Shown piece by piece: positions 39,941 to 49,141 of a stretch of DNA of 64,000 bases. Source of the DNA: WHSV01 sp050693935 (GTDB lineage: Bacteria; Actinomycetota; CADDZG01; WHSQ01); NCBI GenBank assembly GCA_050693935.1, contig JBOGWU010000269.1:1-64000 (forward strand), written 5' to 3'. The translations under genes were made by a program, and so were the position numbers. Each line of letters begins with the position of its first letter. Position 1 is the first letter of the stretch. The notes beneath the pieces are model-generated. The model saw nothing but the letters and a program-made list of their open reading frames with translations. It made no database searches and had not been told where the DNA came from.

Positions 39941-41242
39941 ATGTCCATCGTGGTCGTGGGGCTCAACCACAAGACTTCTCCGATAAGCCTGCTCGAGCAG
40001 CTCGCCATCCCGGACGAGCGGCACGCGAAGGCTCTGGCCGAGTTGATGAACTCCGAACACGTGACCGAGGGCGCGATCCTGTCGACCTGCAACCGCGTCG
40101 AGGTCTACGCCAGCGTCACGAAGTTTCATCCCGGCGCGCAAGGGCTGCGCAACTTCTTAAGCGAGTTCTGCCACATCGCGCCCGAGGACTTCAGCGATCA
40201 CCTCTACACCTACTTCGATGAGGGCGCGGTATCGCATCTGTTCCGAGTTGCCGCGGGTGTCGACTCACTGGTTGTCGGCGAGTCCGAGATTCTCGGACAG
40301 GTGCGCAAGGCCGTCGCGTTCGCCGAGGAGGAGGAAACCGTCGGTCGCAATCTTCGCCGCGCCTTCAGCCAAGCGCTGACCGTCGGTAAGCGCGCCCGCA
40401 GCGAGACCGAGATCTCCCGCAATCCGGTGTCGGTTTCGTCGGCCGCAGTCGAGCTGGCGCGACGCGCCTTTGCGGCAGAAGAGAGCAACGGTGATGCGCT
40501 CCAAGGTAAGAACGTGGTCATCGTGGGGGCCGGGAAGATGGGCCGTCTGGCCGTGCAGGCGCTGCAGGCCGCCGGCGCGACCGAGACGATCGTTGTAAAT
40601 CGCGGCGAGGAGCGCGCTCAGAGCTTGGCCGATGCCTACGGCGTCAAGCCTCGCAGCCTGGGAGAGCTTCCCGAGGTTCTCGCCGGCGCCGACATAGTCA
40701 TCTGCTCGACCATGGCCCCCGGTGCGGTGCTCGATTTCAAGACCGTGCGCGCTGCGGTCGAGAACCGCACCGGGCCAGACGCTCTGTTCATCGTCGATAT
40801 CGCGGTGCCGCGCGACGTCGATCCATCCGTTGCCGAGATCGACGGCGTCATACTCAGAGACATCGAGGATCTGCGCGCGCTGGTCGAGAACAACATGGGC
40901 GGCCGCGTGTCCGAGATCGCCAAGGTCGAGAGCATCGTGACCGCCGAGCTTGAACGCTTCGCTCGCTGGGAGCGCGCGGTCGAGGTTGCTCCCGCAATCG
41001 CCCGCCTGGTCGACAGGTCGGAGGCCGTGCGCGTCGCCGAGCTCGAACGCTTCTCCTCCCAGCTTGCCGGATTAGGCGACGACGAGAGGGCAGCCATCGA
41101 GCAACTCACGCGGCGGATCGTCAACAAGATCCTGCACGCTCCGCTCAGCAAGTCAAGGGAGATCGCGAGCGCCACCCAGGGGCACGTTTACCTCGAGGCC
41201 CTGTACGAGCTCTTCGAGCTCGAAGATGACCTCGACTCCTGA
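39941..41242 (+). CDS. hemA: Glutamyl-tRNA reductase
   Basis: First committed step of C5-pathway tetrapyrrole synthesis. 433 residues; N-terminal G-L-N-H-K-T-S-P, catalytic Cys in L-S-T-C-N-R-V-E near 47-54, G-E-S-E-I-L-G-Q-V near 110 and Rossmann motif V-I-V-G-A-G-K-M-G near 188. It overlaps hemC by 17 bases, so translation is coupled. Confidence 0.97.
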   Translation: MSIVVVGLNHKTSPISLLEQLAIPDERHAKALAELMNSEHVTEGAILSTCNRVEVYASVTKFHPGAQGLRNFLSEFCHIAPEDFSDHLYTYFDEGAVSHLFRVAAGVDSLVVGESEILGQVRKAVAFAEEEETVGRNLRRAFSQALTVGKRARSETEISRNPVSVSSAAVELARRAFAAEESNGDALQGKNVVIVGAGKMGRLAVQALQAAGATETIVVNRGEERAQSLADAYGVKPRSLGELPEVLAGADIVICSTMAPGAVLDFKTVRAAVENRTGPDALFIVDIAVPRDVDPSVAEIDGVILRDIEDLRALVENNMGGRVSEIAKVESIVTAELERFARWERAVEVAPAIARLVDRSEAVRVAELERFSSQLAGLGDDERAAIEQLTRRIVNKILHAPLSKSREIASATQGHVYLEALYELFELEDDLDS

Positions 41243-42182
41243 CCGCATTGTCATAGCGAGCCGCGGCTCGAAGCTCGCACTCCGCCAAACCGAGATCCTC
41301 ACCCGGCATTTGCGTGCGCTCAAACCCTCACTCGAGGTCGAGGTGGTGACCGTGTCTACGACCGGCGATCGGGACAAGAACCGGTCCTTCGCGGACCTGG
41401 GAACCAAAGGCATCTTTACCAGCGAGGTCGAGCGAGAGGTACTTGCCGGGCGAGCCGACGTTGCATTGCACTCGGCCAAGGACCTCACCGCGGATCTCGC
41501 ACAGGAGTGCGCGCTCATCTGTGTTCCCGAGCGCGCCGATGTCAGAGACGTCGTGGTCGGTGGCAAAGGCGAAGCCGGTGAGGAGCGACTGAGCGCCCTG
41601 CCGCCGGACGCACGCGTCGGGACCTCGAGCATGCGCCGGCGGGTGTTGCTAGCCGAGATGCGACCGGATCTCGAGGTCGTGGAGTTTCGCGGCAATCTCG
41701 ATACTCGCTTGCGTAAGGTCGCGGACGGGGAGGTTGATGCCGCGATTCTGGCCGCCGCGGGCATCGCCAGGCTCGGCGGCGTCGAGCCGGCAACGTTCGC
41801 CCCCCTCGACCCCGGGCGCTGGGTGCCGGCTCCGGCTCAGGGAGCGCTGGCCGTGGAGGCACGCGCCGACCGCTCCGACCTGGCTTCGCTGTTCGGGGGC
41901 CTTGCCGACTCACGGGCGGCCGCCGAGGTGGAGTGCGAGCGTGCCTTCTCCGAGCGCCTCGAGGGCGGCTGCTCGGTGCCCCTCGGGTGCCACGCGGTCG
42001 CGAGCAACGGCAGCCTTCTCGTGACCGGGCTCCTGGGTTCTCCCCACACCGACCAGGTTCTGCGCGACCGTATATCCGGGCCCTCGGATCGGGCCGCGGC
42101 CCTGGGGGCCGAGCTCGCCGAAGCGATTCTCTCGGCGGGAGGCTCGGAGATCCTCGACGACATCAAGGAGCTGGAGTCATGA
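41226..42182 (+). CDS. hemC: Hydroxymethylbilane synthase (porphobilinogen deaminase)
   Basis: Polymerises four porphobilinogens on a dipyrromethane cofactor. 318 residues: S-R-G-S-K-L-A near 9, S-A-K-D near 80, T-S-S-M-R-R near 132, F-R-G-N near 154 and the cofactor-attachment Cys in L-E-G-G-C-S-V-P-L-G near 240. Its TGA overlaps the ATG of the next gene (ATGA). Confidence 0.97.
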   Translation: MTSTPDRIVIASRGSKLALRQTEILTRHLRALKPSLEVEVVTVSTTGDRDKNRSFADLGTKGIFTSEVEREVLAGRADVALHSAKDLTADLAQECALICVPERADVRDVVVGGKGEAGEERLSALPPDARVGTSSMRRRVLLAEMRPDLEVVEFRGNLDTRLRKVADGEVDAAILAAAGIARLGGVEPATFAPLDPGRWVPAPAQGALAVEARADRSDLASLFGGLADSRAAAEVECERAFSERLEGGCSVPLGCHAVASNGSLLVTGLLGSPHTDQVLRDRISGPSDRAAALGAELAEAILSAGGSEILDDIKELES

Positions 42183-43795
42183 GCGGCGCAGGCTGGGTCT
42201 ACCTCGTTGGTGCGGGGCCGGGGGATCCCGGGTTGGTCACCGCGCGTGGTCTCGCGCTCGTTCGATCGTGTGACGTGCTGTTGTACGACCGCCTGGTTCC
42301 ACCGGAGCTGCTCGAAGAGGCACCCAACGCCGAACGCATCTTCGTCGGCAAGAGACCCGGCGAGGAGCACTCGCGACAACTCGTCGCCGACGCGCTGATG
42401 ATCGAGCGCGCCAAAGGCGGTGCGATGGTCGTGCGACTCAAGGGCGGAGATCCGTTCGTGTTCGGGCGTGGCGCCGAGGAGCTCGAGCTGCTCGTGCAGT
42501 CTGAGGTTCCCTTCGAGGTCGTGCCCGGAGTGACTTCGGCGACAAGCGCCGCGGCGTATGCGGGTATCCCGGTCACCCACCGCGGCGTCGCACGGAACTT
42601 CGCGGTGCTGACGGCCAACGAAGAGGCCGAGGGCTCGATTCCTTGGGACCAAATGGCCACCGGACCAGACACCCTGGTATTGATGATGGGGGTGCGCGCG
42701 CTGAGGAGTGCCGCGGGACGCCTCATATCTAGGGGACGCGACCCACAGACACCGGCCGCGGTCGTCGAGTGGGGCACCCTGCCGCGCCAGCGCGTGGTGA
42801 CGGGACCGCTCGAGAAAATCGGCGAGCTCGCCGCAGACGCGGGGATCAGATCTCCCGCAACCACCTACATAGGCGAGGTCGTGAAGCTCCGGGACACGAT
42901 CACATGGTTCGAGCGACGCCCGTTGCACGGTGTGCGCGTCGTGGTGACGCGCGCCAAACACCAGGCGCAGGCCTTCGGCGACATCCTCGCGGAGTCGGGG
43001 GCCGAGGTGATCTATCTTCCGGCCATCGAGATCGTGGATCCGGAGAGTTTCGTCGACGTCGATCTAGCGGCGAAGAAGCTGGCCGAGGGTCTGTATGCAT
43101 GGGTGGTGTTCACCTCGGCGAACGGGCTCGAGAAGTTCTTCGAACGGATCGACGCCTGCGGCTACGACGCGCGTGCGTTCGCCAGAACCAAGGTGGCGGC
43201 CGTGGGGAGCGTGACGGCCACGATGCTCGCCGAGCGCGGGATCAAGGCCGACTTCGTGCCCGAGACTTTCACAGCGGAAGCCTTGAGCGCGGAGATGGAT
43301 CGAGGTGTGGGCCGCGTGCTGCTGCCGCGAGTCGAGAACGGACCCACCGACATCGTTGAGTTGCTGCGCGGTGCCGGTTGGACGCCCGAGGATTGCGCCA
43401 CCTATCGCAACGTCCTCGGCTCGGCTTCGCTACCCTCGGTCGAGCGCGTCCGGGCGGGCCGCTACGACGTGGTGACCTTTGCCAGCGCGTCGGCAACGCG
43501 GGCGTTCGTCGAGCTCGTAGGTGATCCCCAGGAGCTGGGGCTCGGCGTCGAATCGGAGCCCGACCGGTTGAGCGTCGCCTGTATCGGCCCGAGGACCGCC
43601 GAAGCGGCGCGCGCGCTGGGCTTCCGAGTCGATGTCGTAGCCGAGGAACACACCGCGCAGGGGCTCAACCACGCGCTGATCGAGCACTTCTCGGCCCCCG
43701 CAGCCGCGGACCTTGCTGATGAAGATGACGAGGACACGGCAGACGCGGAGGGCCCCGAGGGTTCCCAAGCCGATGATGGGACAATGGAGCCATGA
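42179..43795 (+). CDS. cobA-hemD: Fused uroporphyrinogen-III C-methyltransferase and uroporphyrinogen-III synthase
   Basis: 538 residues. Residues about 1-240 are a CobA/SUMT methyltransferase (V-G-A-G-P-G-D-P-G-L-V-T near 8, R-L-K-G-G-D-P-F near 85, G-I-P-V-T-H-R-G near 130), which makes precorrin-2 for sirohaem and B12. Residues about 250-510 are HemD, which closes the ring to uroporphyrinogen III. The C-terminus ends in a strongly acidic tail (D-E-D-D-E-D). The sirohaem branch fits the sirohaem-dependent sulfite reductase in this window. Fusion of these domains is common in Actinobacteria. Confidence 0.95.
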   Translation: MSGAGWVYLVGAGPGDPGLVTARGLALVRSCDVLLYDRLVPPELLEEAPNAERIFVGKRPGEEHSRQLVADALMIERAKGGAMVVRLKGGDPFVFGRGAEELELLVQSEVPFEVVPGVTSATSAAAYAGIPVTHRGVARNFAVLTANEEAEGSIPWDQMATGPDTLVLMMGVRALRSAAGRLISRGRDPQTPAAVVEWGTLPRQRVVTGPLEKIGELAADAGIRSPATTYIGEVVKLRDTITWFERRPLHGVRVVVTRAKHQAQAFGDILAESGAEVIYLPAIEIVDPESFVDVDLAAKKLAEGLYAWVVFTSANGLEKFFERIDACGYDARAFARTKVAAVGSVTATMLAERGIKADFVPETFTAEALSAEMDRGVGRVLLPRVENGPTDIVELLRGAGWTPEDCATYRNVLGSASLPSVERVRAGRYDVVTFASASATRAFVELVGDPQELGLGVESEPDRLSVACIGPRTAEAARALGFRVDVVAEEHTAQGLNHALIEHFSAPAAADLADEDDEDTADAEGPEGSQADDGTMEP

Positions 43796-44769
43796 GCTCG
43801 TTTCCCTCCTACCGGCCGCGCCGGCTCCGGCGCACCCCGGGATTGCGCAAGGCGTTCAACGAAACCACCCTGACGCCGTCGAACTTCATCGCCCCGCTGT
43901 TCGTCAAGGAGTCGATCGACGAACCCGAAGCGATCGAGTCGATGCCCGGTCACTTCAAGCACACGATCGACTCGCTGACGAAGGAGGCCCACGAGCTTGG
44001 GGCGCGCGGCGTCGCCGGGGTCTTGCTGTTCGGGATCCCGGAGCACAAGGACGCGCGGGGGAGCGAGTCCTACAAACCCGAAGGCGTCCTGCAGCAGGGG
44101 CTGCGCGCCGTAAAGGACGAACTGGGCGACAACTTCGTGGTTGTCGCCGACCTGTGCCTGTGCGAGTACACCGATCACGGACACTGCGGCCTGATCTCCG
44201 GTGAGGATGTCGACAACGACTCGACCCTGGACGTCTACGGGCGCATCGCGGTGAGCCAGGCAGCAGCCGGAGCCGACGTGGTGGCACCGAGCGGGATGAT
44301 GGACGGACAGGTGGGCGCCATCAGGGCGGCGCTCGACGACGCAAACCACTCGCGCACACCGATCCTGGCCTACTCGGCCAAGTACGCATCGAGCTTCTAT
44401 GGTCCCTTTCGCCAGGCCGCCGAGGGTGCTCCTCGGTTCGGTGACCGCCGTAGCTATCAGCAGGACCCTCCGAACCTCTCCGAAGCCCTGCGCGAGGTCG
44501 AGTTGGACATCGCCGAGGGAGCCGACGCGGTCATGGTCAAGCCGGCGCTCGGCTATCTCGATGTGCTGCGAGAGGTCAAGGAGCGTTTCGACTTTCCCAC
44601 GGCCGCCTACAACGTGTCGGGCGAGTACGCGATGCTGATGGCCGCGGCCGAGCGAGGTTGGATCGACGAACGCAACGCGACCCTCGAGGTGCTTACCTCC
44701 ATTCGTCGCGCGGGTGCCGACCTCGTCGTCACCTATCACGCCAAGAAGGCCTGCGAGTGGCTGACGTGA
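43792..44769 (+). CDS. hemB: Delta-aminolevulinic acid dehydratase (porphobilinogen synthase)
   Basis: Condenses two 5-aminolevulinates. 325 residues with D-L-C-L-C-E-Y-T-D-H-G-H-C-G near 120 (Cys-rich zinc-type metal site), Schiff-base Lys in A-Y-S-A-K-Y near 200 and V-M-V-K-P-A near 250. ATGA overlap with cobA-hemD. Confidence 0.97.
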   Translation: MSSFPSYRPRRLRRTPGLRKAFNETTLTPSNFIAPLFVKESIDEPEAIESMPGHFKHTIDSLTKEAHELGARGVAGVLLFGIPEHKDARGSESYKPEGVLQQGLRAVKDELGDNFVVVADLCLCEYTDHGHCGLISGEDVDNDSTLDVYGRIAVSQAAAGADVVAPSGMMDGQVGAIRAALDDANHSRTPILAYSAKYASSFYGPFRQAAEGAPRFGDRRSYQQDPPNLSEALREVELDIAEGADAVMVKPALGYLDVLREVKERFDFPTAAYNVSGEYAMLMAAAERGWIDERNATLEVLTSIRRAGADLVVTYHAKKACEWLT

Positions 44770-44800
44770 TCGCCGCGACTTGCTCGCCGATCGCGTAGCT

Positions 44801-46093
44801 ATGGATCACTCCCGCTCGCACAAGCTGTTCGGCGAGGCCAGGCACCTGATGCCGGGCGGTGTGTCCTCACCGGTGCGCTCGTTCGACGCGGTCGGCAGCG
44901 ACCCCTTCTTCGTCCAGAGCGCGTCGGGAGCGACGATCACCGACGTCGATGGCAACCAGTACATCGACCTCGTTCAGTCTTGGGGCGCGCTTTTGTTCGG
45001 CCACGCCCACCCCGAGATCGTGCGAGCGGTTTCGGATGCCGCCGCGCGCGGGACCTCGTTCGGTACGCCGAGTGAGATCGAGGTCGAGATGGCGCGCACC
45101 GTCGTCTCGATGATCCCGAACGTCGAGCGGATTCGGTTCGTGTCGTCGGGCACCGAAGCCGGGATGAGCGCGGCGCGCGTCGCCCGGGGCGCGACTGGTC
45201 GCAACAAGCTACTCAAGTTCAACGGCTGCTACCACGGGCACTCCGATGCATTGCTGGTCGAGGCGGGCTCCGGCGTAGCGACACTCGGGATCCCGGGGAC
45301 CCCCGGCGTGACCGATGGAACGACGGCGGACACGCTCACCTGTGAATTCAACGACCTCGATGCCGTCCGAGCCGCGGTCGAGCCGTTCGCCCACGAGGTC
45401 GCCGCCATTCTGGTCGAGCCGGTGGCCGCCAACATGGGCCTGGTGGTCCCGAACGAGGGCTTCCTCGAAGGGCTTCGCTCCATCGCCGACGAAGTTGGTG
45501 CGCTGCTGGTGTTCGACGAGGTCATCACCGGCTTCCGGCTGGGGGCCGGCGGCGCTCAGGAGCGATTCGGTGTGAGGGCGGACCTCGTCATGCTGGGCAA
45601 GATCATCGGCGGCGGCCTACCGGTGGGGGCGGTGGCCGGTCCCGCCGAGCTACTCGACCGGCTCGCCCCGACGGGCCCCATCTACCAAGCCGGCACCTTG
45701 TCGGGCAATCCGGTGGCGATGGCTGCGGGGCTTACCAACCTGCAGATGATTCAAGCCGACCCGGGCATCTACGAACGCATCCAGACCCGCGCTCGCTCAC
45801 TGGTGCGCGGCCTGGTCGACGCCGCCGACCATGCCGCCACCGAGCCCGTCTACGCCGCGGCGATCGGAGGCCTCGCTGGGTTCTTCTTCGCCGATGAGGA
45901 AGTGACCAACTACACGCAGGCCGCGGCCACCTCGGCGGACACCTACGCCAGCTTCTTCAGAGGCATGCTCGACCGGGGGATCTACCTGCCTCCTTCGCGC
46001 TTCGAGGCCCTGTTCATCTCGGACGCGCACACCGAGGATCACATCGACCAGATCGTCCACTCGGCAGCGGATGTCCTCGCCACCCTCGGATAA
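44801..46093 (+). CDS. hemL: Glutamate-1-semialdehyde 2,1-aminomutase
   Basis: PLP enzyme producing 5-aminolevulinate. 430 residues: P-G-G-V-S-S-P-V-R near 18, G-Y/C-Y-H-G-H near 145, D-E-V-I-T-G-F-R near 240 and PLP Lys in L-G-K-I-I-G-G-G-L-P near 266. ATG 44801 is preferred over an upstream TTG at 44780 because known HemL N-termini begin at S-x-x-L-F. Its 3' end overlaps a small membrane protein gene by 23 bases. Confidence 0.95.
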   Translation: MDHSRSHKLFGEARHLMPGGVSSPVRSFDAVGSDPFFVQSASGATITDVDGNQYIDLVQSWGALLFGHAHPEIVRAVSDAAARGTSFGTPSEIEVEMARTVVSMIPNVERIRFVSSGTEAGMSAARVARGATGRNKLLKFNGCYHGHSDALLVEAGSGVATLGIPGTPGVTDGTTADTLTCEFNDLDAVRAAVEPFAHEVAAILVEPVAANMGLVVPNEGFLEGLRSIADEVGALLVFDEVITGFRLGAGGAQERFGVRADLVMLGKIIGGGLPVGAVAGPAELLDRLAPTGPIYQAGTLSGNPVAMAAGLTNLQMIQADPGIYERIQTRARSLVRGLVDAADHAATEPVYAAAIGGLAGFFFADEEVTNYTQAAATSADTYASFFRGMLDRGIYLPPSRFEALFISDAHTEDHIDQIVHSAADVLATLG

Positions 46094-46376
46094 GCGGCCC
46101 GACGAGGAGCCCAGGGACGACCTCGAGTCCTCCGAGCGAGGCCGCCCGTCAGAGGTAGGCGACCGGAGCGCGTTCACGAAGTGGTGGGACCGGGTCGAGC
46201 CCTGGCGCCGCCTCATGCTAGGCGGCGCGCTCATCCTGCTGAGTGCCTCCATTGCGCGGGCGGGGCTGAAGGGCGGCTTCCCAGACTCAGCGACGTTCGT
46301 GGCGAACTTCGGCGGCTATCTGCTGTTTGCACTCGGCTTCGCGCGGTTCTTCCGTGACCGCCGCAAGAAGAAGTAG
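46071..46376 (+). CDS. Small two-helix membrane protein
   Basis: 101 residues: acidic, disordered N-terminus (about 1-38), then two hydrophobic segments (about 47-63 and 73-92) and a basic end R-R-K-K-K. It overlaps the end of hemL in a different frame and is the last gene of the haem operon. Function unknown. Confidence 0.65.
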   Translation: MSSPPSDKRPDEEPRDDLESSERGRPSEVGDRSAFTKWWDRVEPWRRLMLGGALILLSASIARAGLKGGFPDSATFVANFGGYLLFALGFARFFRDRRKKK

Positions 46377-46388
46377 GAGACGACCTCT

Positions 46389-46937
46389 CTAGAGCTCACT
46401 GCGCAGGCGGGCTAGAAACTGACGGGCGTATTCCCGGCCCTCGAGCGCAAGCTCCCGCCCGCGCGGTGTAGAGAACTCCGCCTTCTCTAGCGCACGTTCG
46501 TAGACGGCGAGCGTCTCCTCGTAGGTCTGGCCCTCTGAGCCGCCCTTGGTGAACGCCTTCGCGATGCCGAATGCACCCAGCGTCTCCAGAGCGTTAGCGT
46601 CGTGCACGATTCGTTCTTCCACGCTTACCGGCGACGAGCCGTGGCGAACCAGCGCGACATAGGCGGTGTCGATGGCGTTGTCGTTCCATCCGTCGGTCTG
46701 CAGGAACGCACGCGTCGCATCGGCAAACCAGGAACCGCCCGCGATTCTGTCGGCGAGCCCATGCCAGGCGGTGAGAAAATGAAGCAGCGGCCGGTCGTTG
46801 ACCGTGAGCCCGTCCGCCAGGTCGTCGAGACGTAGCGAGATCCGGAGGATATGACCCAGGTCGTGAGCCACGTCCTTGGAGAGATAATGCGGCCGCACGT
46901 AATCGAGATACCCGCGAAGTTCGCCGCCCCGTGTCAT
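46389..46937 (-). CDS. HD-domain phosphohydrolase-like protein
   Basis: 182-residue helical protein. H-D-L-G-H near 25 and I-V-H-D-A-N-A-L-E-T-L-G-A near 104-116 match the metal-binding pattern of YedJ/YpgQ-type HD hydrolases, which cleave nucleotides. TATATT at 46944-46949 lies six bases before the ATG, so it is probably leaderless. It is convergent with the haem operon and follows the respiratory operon. Confidence 0.8.
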   Translation of the reverse strand: MTRGGELRGYLDYVRPHYLSKDVAHDLGHILRISLRLDDLADGLTVNDRPLLHFLTAWHGLADRIAGGSWFADATRAFLQTDGWNDNAIDTAYVALVRHGSSPVSVEERIVHDANALETLGAFGIAKAFTKGGSEGQTYEETLAVYERALEKAEFSTPRGRELALEGREYARQFLARLRSEL

Positions 46938-47005
46938 TGCCCCAATATATGAGAGAGCGAGCAGAGGGATCGTGTTGGAAGTGAGCGGACCGAGGGATCG
47001 TGAAG

Positions 47006-47023
47006 CGAGCGCAACGACGCTCG
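47006..47023 (-). terminator. Hairpin after the respiratory operon
   Basis: CGAGCG-N6-CGCTCG (47006-47023) lies nine bases beyond the stop codon of the small lipoprotein gene. It is a modest stem without a T-tract; a terminator is likely by position. Confidence 0.4.
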
Positions 47024-47031
47024 GGGAGCGA

Positions 47032-47211
47032 CTAGTCCTCTTTGCCGAGGAAGAAGGCAAGGACCGCGCAGGTCACGATGAGCATGACGGTGAAGAGGAT
47101 GAAGGCTCGCCCGCCCTGCTCACCGGCGTTGACCCCGGGGCCGGAGCACGCGCTCATCCCGAGCGCCACCAAGACGGCGAGTGCGAATCTGAGCCTCCGA
47201 ACGATCTCCAC
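47032..47211 (-). CDS. 59-residue lipoprotein with a C-terminal membrane helix
   Basis: Short signal sequence with lipobox M-S-A-C (Cys about 22), then a Gly-rich loop and a hydrophobic helix near residues 38-55 ending G-K-E-D. GTG 47211 has GAGGAG six bases upstream, a strong ribosome site. It lies 54 bases after the 257-residue gene and appears to be the last gene of the quinol-cytochrome c oxidoreductase operon. No named family is recognised. Confidence 0.72.
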   Translation of the reverse strand: MEIVRRLRFALAVLVALGMSACSGPGVNAGEQGGRAFILFTVMLIVTCAVLAFFLGKED

Positions 47212-47265
47212 GTGAGCTCCTCTAGTCTCTTTTCTTGGCGCGATCGTCGAGACGATCGCTAGTCG

Positions 47266-48039
47266 CTAGGCCTTGGTGGTGCCGTTGACGTCCTCCGACA
47301 GTGCCCTGCTGCGTCGCTCGGAACGCCCCAGTCCGAACAGGTGAGCCACCAGCAGCAGGAAGCCGCCGGCCGTGATCGTGCGCGCAGTTCCAAGTGGGTT
47401 GCCGGGATCAAGCTCGAACAACACGAACACGCGAGCGTTCTCGTCGGGAAGCTCGCTCGCGGGGGTGGGGCTGGGCGAAGGCACCGGCGGCACCTCGAGT
47501 TGCTGGATGGGCTCCTCGGGCCCTTCTTCTTCCTCCTCCTCTTCGGGCGCCGGAGCCGGCTCGAGCTGAACCGCGCCGTAGCGAACCCCCTCGGACTCGA
47601 GGTAGCGCGCGCTGCCCTCCGACACGATGACCTGAGCCGGGTCCGTGAAGGCCTCGATGTCACCGGCATCGATGCCGGCGCCGGCGGAATCGGTGGCCGC
47701 GCTTTCGAGTTCCGACGCTAGCGCCTGCTCGTCCTCGTTCTCCTCGTCGAAGCTCTGCCAGGGGGAGTCCGGGTAGCTGCCGGCGCTTGGCCCCTCGAGC
47801 CCGGCCTGATCCTCGGTGACCGAAATCTCCTCCCACCCGGGCAGCGCGCCAACCGGGCCCAACGGGTTGAGCGACCACACGAGCCCCATCATGACAACGA
47901 ACGCGAGCGTCACCGATGCGGTGATGAAATAGGCGAGGCGCGCGCCCAGAACCATGGTGAGCAGCAGCCACACGCTTCCGCAGAAGACGATGACGGCCGA
48001 CACGACCGCCGCGACACCCTCTACAAAGATGGTGTCCAT
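47266..48039 (-). CDS. Membrane protein of the cytochrome bc operon
   Basis: 257 residues: two N-terminal transmembrane helices (about 8-28, 35-56), a long acidic, Pro-rich outer segment (E-E-E-E-E-E stretch near 167-173) and a C-terminal helix (about 222-238). No cofactor motifs. It lies 13 bases downstream of the cytochrome c gene, so an accessory role in the complex or its assembly is likely. Confidence 0.72.
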   Translation of the reverse strand: MDTIFVEGVAAVVSAVIVFCGSVWLLLTMVLGARLAYFITASVTLAFVVMMGLVWSLNPLGPVGALPGWEEISVTEDQAGLEGPSAGSYPDSPWQSFDEENEDEQALASELESAATDSAGAGIDAGDIEAFTDPAQVIVSEGSARYLESEGVRYGAVQLEPAPAPEEEEEEEGPEEPIQQLEVPPVPSPSPTPASELPDENARVFVLFELDPGNPLGTARTITAGGFLLLVAHLFGLGRSERRSRALSEDVNGTTKA

Positions 48040-48052
48040 CAGTAAGGCACCA

Positions 48053-49105
48053 TCACAGACCGCGCTCGTATTCCATTACCGCCCGGATCTGCGCGTCGGT
48101 GAGCGGGTAGGCGGGCACCGGGGTTCCTTGGGCCGGGGCCTCTCCGAACGCGGGCATGAACGCAAAGCGCCGTCCGTTCTGAATCGTCAGGTAGTGCTGG
48201 CGTTCGTCGAGAGCGGTCACGTCGCCCTTCCAGAGAGCCATGCCCTGGTACCAGGGATCGTTGAGGTCACCGAGGCCCTCCTTGCCCTGCCCTTCGTCAC
48301 CGTGGCAGGTCGCGCAGCGCGCTTGGAAGATGGCCTCGCCGCAGCTCTCGTCGTCCGGCTCGGGGTTCCGGCAATTCTCGGGAAGCTCCTCGTTCGGATC
48401 GGTCTGGTTACCGGGAAGCGTGCGGAGAAAAGCGATGACGTCGGTGATCATCTGCTCGGTCATGGGACCACCGAACTCGACGCCCCAGGCCGCCATCGGT
48501 GTGCCCGGCCGCCCGCGTTCGATGGTGAACCTCACCACCTCTTCGTCCCAGCGCTGGAATACCGCGTTGAGGGGAGGCGCCCGATACTCGATCTCGGCTC
48601 CGGTCACCGGGTCGATGAAGGCGGGGTCAGCCAACCCGCCGCCGGCGGTTCCGGGCTGAATCTCGCCGGTCTCTTCGTCTTCGTCGACTCCCCCGTGGCA
48701 GTTCTCACAGCCCATGCCGAGCGAGATCGCCCGCTCCTCCTCCTTGAAGGCCACCGGGTCGGCATCCTCTTCGAGAACCGGGGGATCCTGGAACACGAAC
48801 TTGCCGCGATCCACCGATTCCTCGTCGAAGCGCTCCTGGAAAGCGGCTTGGCGGTTGGCCTCGGGCAGCCAGTAGACCGGGATGAACACCGCGGTCACCA
48901 AGGTGAACAGCACTCCGCCGATCTGGATGCGCTCCAGTCGCTTGCCCTCGAGCGTGGAGTCGGGGGCACCGGGCCGCATCGCGTGCGGGATGCCGAGCAG
49001 CGCTCCGGGAGTGCGTGCCGAACGGCTGCGTGCGATGAAGATTCCCCAGAGGACGACCGCTCCTCCCAGGATCAGCAGCGCGACCGTCAGTACGTTGGTG
49101 TCCAT
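48053..49105 (-). CDS. Membrane-anchored dihaem cytochrome c (QcrC-like)
   Basis: 350 residues. Two N-terminal hydrophobic segments (about 5-25, 63-80), then two c-type haem sites: C-E-N-C-H near 131-135 and C-A-T-C-H near 266-270, with distal Met in P-M-A-A-W and F-M-P-A-F. It should accept electrons from the Rieske protein and pass them to cytochrome oxidase. Two-haem subunits are typical of actinobacterial bcc complexes lacking a separate cytochrome c. Confidence 0.9.
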   Translation of the reverse strand: MDTNVLTVALLILGGAVVLWGIFIARSRSARTPGALLGIPHAMRPGAPDSTLEGKRLERIQIGGVLFTLVTAVFIPVYWLPEANRQAAFQERFDEESVDRGKFVFQDPPVLEEDADPVAFKEEERAISLGMGCENCHGGVDEDEETGEIQPGTAGGGLADPAFIDPVTGAEIEYRAPPLNAVFQRWDEEVVRFTIERGRPGTPMAAWGVEFGGPMTEQMITDVIAFLRTLPGNQTDPNEELPENCRNPEPDDESCGEAIFQARCATCHGDEGQGKEGLGDLNDPWYQGMALWKGDVTALDERQHYLTIQNGRRFAFMPAFGEAPAQGTPVPAYPLTDAQIRAVMEYERGL

Positions 49106-49141
49106 CGCTGGCTCTTCGGTCTCCCTTTTGTCGGTTGAGTG